Below, in pieces: positions 55,349 through 64,000 of a stretch of 64,000 nt of DNA. A program made the translations under genes and the position numbers. The DNA is from Juglans regia (taxonomy: Eukaryota; Streptophyta; Magnoliopsida; Fagales; Juglandaceae), in the NCBI RefSeq assembly GCF_001411555.2, contig NC_049911.1, positions 33,143,044 to 33,207,043 of the forward strand. The letters run 5' to 3'. Position 1 is the stretch's first letter. Every line of letters starts with the position of its first letter. The notes beneath the pieces were generated by a model. That model was not told the DNA's origin, made no database searches, and saw nothing but the letters and a program-made list of their open reading frames with translations.

Positions 55349-55710
55349 TGTGTGTGTGTATCAACACGGTACGTACGTAATATTAAGTTCCGGACTATGG
55401 GACAGTCCTATCCATATATCCCTTCTCCCTCGCAGTCATTTTGAAACTGATTTATATGATCTCTTCATGTGATCTCTTCGAAAAGAATATTAATGTTTCA
55501 GATTTGGAGAGAGAAGATTTTCCACCGGCCCTCAAATCTTGAATTATATCGCACCGGCCTCAACTATTAAAATTCAAATTTCACTTATATAAGTACTATA
55601 TATATATACTTATAATTTTACTTATAAATTTATAATATTCATTTTTTCAGTTTTCTTTTAAAATTCAAATTTCATGATTTTTAGCATATCAATTAATACA
55701 TACTGATATG

Positions 55711-56286
55711 TAGGGGTGGGCAGTGGGGTAGGCAACCCCTGCCCCGCTTCCGCTCTGCCTCCGCATGGCGGGGCGGGCCCGCTCCCCCCCATCTCCCCAG
55801 GGGGGGGCGGCCCCCCCCCCGCCCTTATTTATATATATATTATATATATAAACATAAAGATATATATTTATATTTTACAAATTGTATATATATAAATATA
55901 TATTACAATTTGTTAGACTTGTTCACAAAATATGCATTGACAAATTTAAAAAATTACATAGTTTAAAAACTAATACACTACAATTTATACAAAATATGCA
56001 TTAGCAAATTTATAAATTATATAGTTTTTAAATTATAGTTATATTTACAAATTTTAAATTTATAATTTAGAACTAAAAATGTATTTTTAGTTACTTTTAC
56101 ACTTATAAATAATTTTTAAATAAAATAAATATAATATATTTTTTTTAAGTGAAAAGAGGCGGGACGGATTGAGAATCTGCCCTGCACCCCGCCCCCACAT
56201 CCCGAGGATGGGAGACTTGGGTGAAAACCCCACCCTTGCCCATACGGAGCAGGGTGCGGGGAAGGGGTGCCCGGGTAGCACCCCTA
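55711..56286. mobile_element. Non-autonomous hAT element related to the 5.1-kb hAT transposon
   Basis: Flanked by an exact CTGATATG on both sides (55703-55710 and 56287-56294). Ends TAGGGGTGGGCAGTGGGG and, reverse-complemented, TAGGGGTGCTACCCGGGC. The subterminal regions are GC-rich with GGGGCGGG and CCCCGCCC words, as in the element at 13412-18531; the core is AT-rich. It is 576 bp with no gene. The shared ends suggest it was moved by the same transposase family. Confidence 0.88.
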
Positions 56287-56734
56287 CTGATATGTAGAGA
56301 AGTAAATTTTTTTTAATTCATTTTAGCATTTTACTATCAACTACTTTCTATCCATATCAACAGTATTAAAAATTGGACAATAATGTTTTCTATCAATTTT
56401 TGGTAATTTGAGAGTTCTTACAACGTGAGAATTTTAAGGATATTAATTGGAGATTGTATTAATTCACACGTTAGATATAAAAATGTGATCAATTATATAT
56501 ACCTTAGATGAAATTATCATCATGATGTATAATTGGTTAATTGCATGCGTGTTGGATATCTAACGGAATTAATTATATAATAGAAAATATTTTAATCACA
56601 AATAAATTATATAAAAATAAACTCATAAACTGATATGACTTGATGTGGTATGTTAAATTATAAAATTATTTTTATTATAAAATAAATTTAATGTCGGTCC
56701 TACTTTTCAAACTTACTTTATTTCAAACTTGCAA

Positions 56735-56775
56735 CACTAGAAAAATCGCCGGAAAAACCCTTTTTTCTTGTAGTG
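56735..56775. mobile_element. CACTA-like terminal scrap
   Basis: A 41-bp palindromic segment begins CACTAGAAAAA and ends TTTTTTCTTGTAGTG, resembling the two ends of a CACTA (En/Spm) element fused after internal deletion. No 3-bp duplication was found. Confidence 0.3.
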
Positions 56776-57287
56776 TATATACAAAACCAATACAGAACCT
56801 TTATCTCGACAAAACGTATGGTTTTACTTTCTTTTTGATGACCAATATTTGCAACCTCTCCACTGATTAGTAATCGGACAATAATAGATTAAGAGAAATA
56901 CTCTAATCACAAAGTGATTACATAAAAATCATCTTATAAATCGATGTGGTTTGTCAGATTGTAAATTTATTTTTATTGTAAAACAGATCTAATGAATCAT
57001 ATTATGCCACGTCTGTTTGTGAAATTATTTTTATATAATCTCTTTGTGACTATAGCACTCCTCATATATTAACATTGCATTTATCATGTGTACAGAAAAG
57101 AAAAGGAACAATATTCTTGCGATCATTAATACAGAAGAATCCTTAACCATGCACGCGCGGGTCAAGATCTTCGGTCCTCCTCAACCCTAAAATTCTAATA
57201 AAAAAAATTCCCGTTGACAAATGATATATATTTATCGCATGCAATTAACTAGGCGCCACTAATTTATAAGCACGGTACCACTCCTCC

Positions 57288-57291
<4 letters not shown>

Positions 57292-57342
<51 letters not shown>
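57292..57342. repeat. (CT)n followed by (TA)n, possible pri-miR169 core promoter
   Basis: A CT tract (57292-57322) runs directly into a TA tract (57322-57342), about 400 bases upstream of the first MIR169 hairpin on the same strand. A CT stretch plus TATA-like DNA is a common plant miRNA promoter arrangement, but this is inference only. Confidence 0.4.
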
Positions 57343-57719
57343 GTTCGATTCCCTGAACAATCCAACTGCCTTTTTGCATTATTGGAATTTTGAAGAGATC
57401 AAAGTGGCATGGGGCAATTGAAGTTACCTTTTTGCACTAGACGTACACATGCATGCCAAATTGCATGGAAATTGAAAATCAGATTCAGTGCTTTGTTTAA
57501 TTTGGTGGGGCCACGTGCAGTAAGCTGCCATCAGGCGGCCAGCACCTTCATCTTACCCAAACCCATGCAATATGCATATATGCCAGTCAATGAGCATCTC
57601 GATCTGCTATATATAAATATGCTAGCTCGCTATGTGGAATTTGAAACATGTATGAATGAATTACAAGAAAATATTTACTTCACGATCAGAGTCGAGTTCT
57701 TTCAGATCGGGGTGTCTTG

Positions 57720-57850
57720 CATGAAGGAGAAGTGGATAGTGGATTTGAGCCAAGGATGACTTGCCGGCATCCATTTGCTACAAATTAAAGCAATTTTGCA
57801 CGTACGCCGGTGTTATCCTTGGCTCACGTTCGCTGTCTTTTCTCTCATTT
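57720..57850 (+). ncRNA. MIR169: MIR169 precursor, copy 1
   Basis: The 5' arm at 57746-57766 is a known-type miR169 (core GAGCCAAGGATGACTTGCCG). The 3' arm at 57806-57826 holds the imperfect complement (GTTATCCTTGGCTCA matches well), and the flanks extend the stem (AGAAGTGGATAGTGGA against CGCTGTCTTTTCTC). The loop is about 40 bases. Family role: miR169 directs cleavage or repression of NF-YA mRNAs in drought, nitrogen and developmental responses. The hairpin overlaps the end of an open frame (57409-57759) that has no recognisable product and is better read as part of the primary transcript. Confidence 0.88.
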
Positions 57851-58761
57851 GAGACTCAGATCATCGCAACGTTATTACAACCAGATCATCGGATCAGCCG
57901 GCATAAGAGCCTCATCATGACATGTCTGCAGAGTGTACAGCAGAGTTGTCCTTGATAAATATTGTTTCGGTTACTGTATAAAAAAGAAAACAGATCGATC
58001 GTATCTCTCTTTCAGTTATTAATATTGAAACGTTGTAGTATTCTAGCTCTTTTGTTGAACATATTCTAGGACCCTTTTCTCTATAAAAATACCTTACTGC
58101 AATGGTTAATGCAGGTATCATGTTCTTCGCACAGTGTAAGGAATTGCAAGGTTTTAATGATCTATACTCGTATTACGGAAGAAGAAGAGCCGAATGAGTG
58201 ATTTACAAAGCTCCGATGATGACGTTAATCAGAACAATTAAGGTATTATATATTGATGTGGAGGGCTGCGTACTGATGGTAATTGATCAAGCACCAACCA
58301 CCGATCGTTTAATTGGTTCCTAGCTCGATCTGTGGGAATGAATTAAGATACAGGTTTTGGTTTCCATGAGGGCACCTCGAACAGCTTGCTGCATGCACAA
58401 ATCCGTTGATAGCTGGAGTTGCATCATGTATCTTATTGAGGATTATACGCGCGCGGACAATTGGAGTTTCCTTGCCGAGATGCAACAATATATGGATATA
58501 TCATGCATATATGGTTGGCCATGTTACGCAACAAGCAGATGAAAGTGTTCATAAGCTTGCAAGTTGCAAACGGGAGTCTTTGAGTACTACTTTATTAGTA
58601 TTGACTGTATGGATGTATATAATATTAATATTAATAGCTCCAAATTGTACGTATTAGTATTAATGAGGATACTGTCATCTGTAATCGTGCAGTACTTTCC
58701 GGACACATGCATCATCAATCGATTGAATATGATGGAATATTGTTTATAATTTAAAAAAAAT

Positions 58762-58925
58762 AAATCTTTACAACTTTTTAACCCTGCACACTTCATATTT
58801 TTTTAATTTTTTTTTATTATATAAATAATAAATAAAAAATTTTAAAAAAATAATATTAAAAATATTTAAATTTTAAACAAATATAGAATATAAAATGTGA
58901 TAGAAGTTGTATAGTAAAACTCTTT
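58762..58925. mobile_element. Degenerate palindromic MITE, 'ACAACCTCCACAC' family
   Basis: Left CTTTACAACTTTTTAACCC and right AGAAGTTGTATAGTAAAAC form weak inverted arms around an A/T core like that at 24431 and 34705. Confidence 0.4.
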
Positions 58926-58966
58926 TAAAAAATATGAGATAGATATTAATGATATACAAGTTTAAA

Positions 58967-58996
<30 letters not shown>

Positions 58997-58998
<2 letters not shown>

Positions 58999-59130
58999 TT
59001 GCATATATAATAATTCCAAAATCAGGTTAATTATGACACTAGGAATATATAATATATATGTATGTTTGCACATATAATAATTCCAAGATCAGGTTAATTA
59101 TGACACTAGGAATATATATGTATATATATA
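58997..59130. repeat. 67-bp tandem duplication
   Basis: GTTTGCATATATAATAATTC at 58997 recurs as GTTTGCACATATAATAATTC at 59064. Both continue into CAGGTTAATTATGACACTAG with few changes. Confidence 0.85.
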
Positions 59131-61507
59131 TTTACTATTTAGTGATTAATTCTATCATGTGTCAGTATTTCTTTTTCGTGAATTTCAGTTCTTCCTGTCT
59201 GACAAAAAATCAGTGATATTGAATATAGTTATAGATTATATAAATATCGTAAATTTTATAAAATATAATAATATAAATTTTATATTTAATTATTTTTTTA
59301 AAAATAAATATACGATATTTATATATTTTGTGACTGTAAATATTACTTTTTATTTAACATTAATAATACCCACAAAAAAGTTTGTTTTTTCTTTTAAAGT
59401 AAAAGATAAGAGTAAAGACGTCCACCGTTTCATGGCAAGTCTAACGTGGCCATCCCGGTCGCTAAGGAGCTAGGGATCGGAGATCCCCACAAAGCCGGCC
59501 GTGATCCAACTACTGACCAAATGGGTTGGCACATCGATAAAAGAGACCTCGATCGATCTAGTACTTCTCATGAGATGATTCCACATATCATCTACGTACG
59601 TACGTACACCATTCATGATCTCTAAATTAGTTTGATGATCTTCTTAGATGCATTTTCACCAAAAAGAGATCAGGGTTTTTCTAGGTGAGGAGTGGAGAAA
59701 AATATATTGTTATAACATTATAAAAATCTTAATAGAATTGTACATATTACTAAGATCGATGTTTTAATTTAAGAAATTTAATTGATCGTTCGTTATAATA
59801 ATATGGTAATTAGATGGACAAACGTATAAATTTCATGTATTAATGCCCTAAAATACAGTTCGTTGAATATATATACTACAAATATTCAGGATATATATTC
59901 TAATTAATATTCTTACAACCACGTCATCATTAATGAACAAGATCGAATAACTATTAATTAATCTCAGTAATGATGATCAGTAGTACTACTGTTCCTTTTT
60001 CTAATGGAATAATAATTGTTACGCGTACCCAACGCGTCATGATGATCAGGCCGATTTCCTTCATATTTAAGATCCATCCATTACCTTAGCAATGTTATAT
60101 ATAATTATAAAACGTGTAAATATAATATAATTATTTTAAAAGAGATTTAGTGAAGTTTATTATTAAAAAATTAAATTTTTTTATATAAATTCTGTATTTA
60201 TATTTTTTAAAATAATTATACGATATTTTTATATTTACTATTATAACAATCATTTCTCTATATCGAATATGGCTGACAGGAATCAATCTCCAACTTTTTA
60301 TTTAAACCTTAATTAGTTAGCTGAAATTCACTCTGGCCATCCAGTTTTAATGCTTTATGGCTTCAGAAAAAGAAAAAAAAAAAAAAAAAAACCTGAATAT
60401 CAAATATCAAACCCCTGAATTTTCATATATTGGTCTTTTCACCTAAATTGTTTTAGTTCCTTAATTAAAGATCAATTAAAATCTAAAACAAAATCCTATA
60501 ACTGGCTCGCTAGTCATAATCATCATCAATTCAAGTGCAAGTTTTTAGTATAGTACTCGGATGATCATAATAACGTAATATGAAAAATTTTATTTATCAT
60601 TCTTATATATTATATATATATTTTTAAAAAAATATTTTTTTATTAAATATATAGTATATAAATGATGAATAAAAAACTTTAATTAGTTTAAAAATAATAA
60701 AACTAAAAAAATTATAATAAAAAATATAAAAATAAATATGATATATAATGTACAATATAAAAAAATCATGATAAATAACAAAACTCAACGTCCTATATAG
60801 CAGCCAGCAGGCAGACCATGTACAGAAATTAAGGAAAGAATCAGCTTCCTATAGATTTCAAAGGTCAACCTTTAACTTCGTACAAGAGATAAAAGAACCC
60901 GATGCTTCATTCTTTTTCCAATGTCTACGAAGGAATCGGTACAACACAAAAGTTATCGATCAAGAATCTCCAATCGCCCCAAAAGAATCAAAAAGAAAGA
61001 AAATCGATCAATTTGGACTAAGTTTAATTTATAAGGCTTACCACTAGAAGTCATGATTGAACTTCAAATCACCATAACTTCAAAAGAGTTTTTCTGTTTT
61101 CCCTTTCTTTAGAAGATAAACATTAATTTGGAAACATTCATTAATTAAGATTAATCAATATATATTCTAATATAATTAATTAATTATAAGCTGTAAGCTG
61201 AATGCCAATGGGTTATGTTCTAATATAATATATATATAATTCAAGCCATCTAAAAAAAAAGTTTCAAGACGCGACTTCAAGCTCATCCCAATATAATTAT
61301 ATAATTACTTTAGAGAAAGAATCTTATCTTCAATCTATTCCAATTATGCATCCATCTTTCTCATTCTAGATCATTTTAAAGTCAGCAGAAATTCTAATCC
61401 GATTCCTAAATACTAAACCCATTTACCTACAACAGAGTTGTTTTTTTTTTTTTTTCAAGTACGTACTATGATGTAGTAGATGTCACATTGTACGTATATG
61501 AGCTTTA

Positions 61508-61712
61508 GGCCTCATTTAATTATACAGATGAGATGAGATAAAAGTTAAAATTTAAAAAGAATATTGCTATAATATTTTTTTCTAATATTATTTTTATTTT
61601 AGAATTTAAAAAAATTGAATTATTTTATATTTTATTTTATATGAGAGTTTGAAAAAATTATAATGATTAGATAATATAAGATGAGACGGTTTGCGTAACC
61701 AAACAAGGTCTA
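61508..61712. mobile_element. Tourist-like MITE
   Basis: Ends GGCCTCATTTAATTATACAG and, reverse-complemented, GACCTTGTTTGGTTACGCAA, with a TTA flank at the left and TAA at the right. The core has GATGAGATGAGATAAAAGTT and ATTTTATATTTTATTTTATA. Confidence 0.6.
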
Positions 61713-62346
61713 AGCTCTAAAATATTCATGCTTATCTACACTAAACATCATTAAATATTATAAGACTGTTACCATATTCCATCTTAGCCTAAACTGAGTA
61801 ATAACAGTAGTCCTTCGTATCATTGTAATTTGTACAGTACTAAAACTTTTTGTTAATTTTTACTTCTTGTACTTATAAATTACCTTCTTACAAGTAATTT
61901 CCGAATGAAATCTTCAGATATTAAAAATCTAATAATTACTCGCAGTCCAAAATTCCTTCTTGTGCTAAATAATAAATACAGGACTTGATACGTAATTAGA
62001 TCATATATGGATTGAAGAATTTTATATATCATAGTCTCATCTTACTTTCATCTCATTATGACGAGATGGTATTGCACACCAACTTTTATATTTATTCTTT
62101 ACAAAAATAAAATATAATCTAAGAGTGATAAATATGAAATAATGTTATATGTAGTCGTAGAAAGTATAAATACTGTGTAGTCATTTAGAAAAATAATAAA
62201 ATTTATTATTAAAAAATTAATTTATTTTCATATAAATTATGTATTTTTTTAATTTTTTTAAACGACTATATAATATTTGTACATTCATGACTACAAATAT
62301 TGTTTCTAGTACATGAAGATATGAAGCAACCATGCATGCATATCAG

Positions 62347-62399
62347 TCTCGGCGACGTGCGCGTCTTCACAAAGATGAAGATGAGACACGTCGCCGAGA
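62347..62399. repeat. Perfect 13-bp inverted repeat forming a hairpin
   Basis: TCTCGGCGACGTG at 62347-62359 and its exact complement CACGTCGCCGAGA at 62387-62399 enclose 27 bases that themselves hold TCTTCA/TGAAGA. It lies in a locally GC-richer island (62347-62560) with further GCGGCGACAG and GGGCGACAAAATTC words. This looks like an internal part of a CACTA- or MULE-type element rather than a gene terminator; the class is uncertain. Confidence 0.6.
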
Positions 62400-62652
62400 A
62401 AAAGTCGAACCGTGTCTGACGTTTTGCGGCGACAGCTACACTCTTACGTGGGAAAGTGGCCAGTTGTCGTAATAGCGTTCGTGCTAATTTGATGTGAAAC
62501 GGCCTGGCCCAAAATGCTTTGCGGTGTTAGTTTTGGGCGACAAAATTCGGGTCCTCCCAACATTTAGAAAGGCCTAATTACTTCTATGCGACTATGCGAG
62601 ATTCAATTTTATGCACAAATTAAAATTAACCAATCTTTAACGTGATCGCTTA

Positions 62653-62877
62653 GGGTTGGTTTGTTTTTGTAGATGAAATGAGATGAATTAATATTAAAAT
62701 TAAAAATTAAATAAAATATAATTAGAATATATTTTTTTAATATTATTTTTATTTTAGAATTTGAAAAAGTTGAATTGTTTATTTTATTTTATGTGAAAAT
62801 TTAAAAAAATTATAATGATTAAATAAGAAGAGATGAAATAAAATGAGTTGAGAGTAATTGCGAAAACAAACGACTAA
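62653..62877. mobile_element. Tourist-like MITE
   Basis: Ends AGGGTTGGTTTGTTTTTG and, reverse-complemented, AGTCGTTTGTTTTCGC, with the family core (GATGAAATGAGATGAATTAA, AAAATTATAATGATTAAATA). A likely sister of the copy at 61508-61712. Confidence 0.55.
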
Positions 62878-63446
62878 ACTTCAAAACATATCCTTAAAAC
62901 ATCAACAATTTTCTTTTCAAGTCTTTCCATTTTTTTTTTTTTTTACAGTAATAATTTACACTTCGATCCAAAAGATATTTCGAAAGCCCCAGGCCAAAAT
63001 CCAAAACCTAAGCTTGAAATTTTAACGTTGGCACGTACGTGATCAGATGATGACCCACGGAATTTAGCCTCTAGAAAGTAAAAACCAATCGCCCATACCT
63101 TTCCTGGAAGGGCAGAACTACTGATGATCGATATCATTCCGCATCGTATGCTTTGCAGGAAAAAGTACTACTTCCCCACTCCACTCCTTTCCCCTAGCTC
63201 CTGATCTCCCAGTACTACTACTGATCTCTATGATCATGATCTGTGCTTTGCTTGTGTCGAAATTCAATATTCTGCATTCCATAATTATCGCCCAACATGC
63301 TGCATGTCAACGATTCCATGCAGATCAGAGTTTCGGGTCCACAAATGAGCTGACCGATAAAGGAAATTAGTTCGATAAGAAACAAAGTCAATGAAGTTTA
63401 TAAATTGTACTAGTCTTTTAGTCCTCTGGATAGCATGCATGGCATA

Positions 63447-63450
<4 letters not shown>

Positions 63451-63480
<30 letters not shown>
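63451..63480. repeat. (CT)n microsatellite upstream of the second MIR169
   Basis: Fifteen CT units about 170 bases upstream of the hairpin on the same strand, mirroring the CT tract upstream of the first MIR169. Confidence 0.9.
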
Positions 63481-63482
<2 letters not shown>

Positions 63483-63620
63483 GCATGCTCATATCTAGCT
63501 AGGGTGAGAATATGTTCTTTCGATAAAAATATTCTTCAACTTTCTCTGGCTATATATGGAGACAATATGCGCTGCAAAATAATGCAGAGCCAAGCAAAAG
63601 ATCATATCATGTGATGAGTA

Positions 63621-63804
63621 GGGCATTACATGCAAAGGAAGATAGTAGAATGAAGCCAAGGATGAATTGCCGGCAGCTAGCTTAGCGTTACTCATGCGAA
63701 TGGTTAGCATGCATGCATGCAATATTGCAATAGTTTTTTGCATGTATAGCCTCTCGGCAATTCATTTTTGGCTACGTTGAACTGTCTTCGTTTCATGTGA
63801 TGCC
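63621..63804 (+). ncRNA. MIR169: MIR169 precursor, copy 2 (variant mature sequence)
   Basis: The 5' arm at 63653-63673 has the core AGCCAAGGATGAATTGCCGG. It differs from canonical miR169 by A instead of C at position 1 and A instead of C at position 14. The 3' arm at 63754-63774 (CGGCAATTCATTTTTGGCTA) is its near-perfect complement and carries the T opposite the changed A14. The lower stem is long: GGGCATTACATGCAAAGGAA pairs with TTTCATGTGATGCCT beyond the star strand. The loop is about 80 bases with GCATGCATGCATGC. The stem quality makes a real precursor very likely. Predicted targets are NF-YA mRNAs, possibly with altered preference. Confidence 0.85.
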
Positions 63805-64000
63805 TACCATGATTACAACGTACGTACCGAATACATCATTAAGATCAATATGCTCTACATCTGACAGAATTAATTGGTCGAATATGTTTGAGAAGCGTAA
63901 GAATACATGATTCAGATCATTCAACATTTACTGAGCTCATTAGTACTTTCTATACGTTGCTGCCAAGGATTTATTAAGTTGTGCAAATTCCGCTGTTAAA

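Larger units (their letters stand above)
53400..57290. other. Gene-poor region with transposons and microsatellites
   Basis: Contains a (TA)n tract at about 54451-54474, a 33-bp tandem duplication at about 54200-54250 (TACTAGCTAAGCTCCAATT twice), CAGCTCACTAAAGAATC repeated at 54906 and 54957, a long TA tract at 55302, the hAT element at 55711-56286 and a CACTA-like scrap at 56735. I see no protein-coding gene. Confidence 0.5.
58130..63600. other. Region between the two MIR169 hairpins
   Basis: Mostly AT-rich repeats: a palindromic MITE (58762), a 67-bp tandem duplication (58997), AT-core repeats (about 60095-60260 and 62130-62310), Tourist-like MITEs (61508, 62653) and a 13-bp-arm hairpin (62347). 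I looked for further miR169-like strings (gccaagg) and found none. No protein gene is supported. The two hairpins could be parts of separate transcripts. Confidence 0.45.

Noticed and set aside
57409..57759. 116-codon open frame ahead of MIR169 copy 1
   Set aside because: No recognisable homology, and its end overlaps the miRNA hairpin; better read as part of the primary transcript.

Overview
The window is nuclear DNA from a plant. It is AT-rich, its genes have introns with plant-type splice sites, its 5' leaders carry (GA/CT)n tracts, and its gaps are packed with small transposons. The proteins are typical of eudicots. LINE 3' ends of a kind I associate with woody Fagales (walnut, pecan) transcripts recur, so a Juglandaceae/Fagales tree is a reasonable but unproven guess. 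No prokaryotic, organellar, viral, rRNA, tRNA or CRISPR feature was found.

Layout. (1) 1-1172, minus strand: 5' end of a Pumilio (APUM5/6-like) gene with a 5'UTR intron. (2) 4157-8959, plus: complete six-exon metaxin gene. (3) 9997-11987, minus: TAF1A-like gene (RNA polymerase I factor) broken by two in-frame stops and a 44-bp frame-shifting insertion. (4) 13412-18531: a 5.1-kb hAT transposon with terminal inverted repeats (TIRs) and perfect 8-bp target-site duplications (TSDs), carrying a decayed BED-finger transposase and a smaller hAT element inside it. (5) 19668-23320, minus: complete four-exon DUF630/DUF632 gene (NRG2/REL2 type). (6) 24.4-29.9 kb: block of non-autonomous transposons and a fragment of a leucine-rich-repeat kinase gene. 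(7) 29940-32635, plus: E-class pentatricopeptide gene like At2g34400, with a GC-AG intron. (8) 32.6-41.5 kb: gene-poor. (9) 42053-48028, plus: complete nine-exon P1B heavy-metal ATPase (Zn/Cd pump, HMA2/3/4 clade) with a long His/Cys-rich tail. (10) 48-64 kb: no protein gene I can support firmly, but two MIR169 hairpins about 6 kb apart on the same strand.

The protein genes are unrelated housekeeping or regulatory loci and do not form a pathway. The clearest shared theme is mobile DNA. At least four hAT-type elements are bounded by exact or near-exact 8-bp duplications. PIF/Harbinger-like and palindromic MITEs recur many times. Minute retro-insertions, little more than a TTACTTATAAAA-type tail between target-site duplications, sit in introns and have helped break the TAF1A copy. 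The most biologically interesting items are the two MIR169 hairpins (one with a variant mature sequence and a matching star-strand change), the broken TAF1A-like gene, the tail-only insertions and the datable hAT nest.
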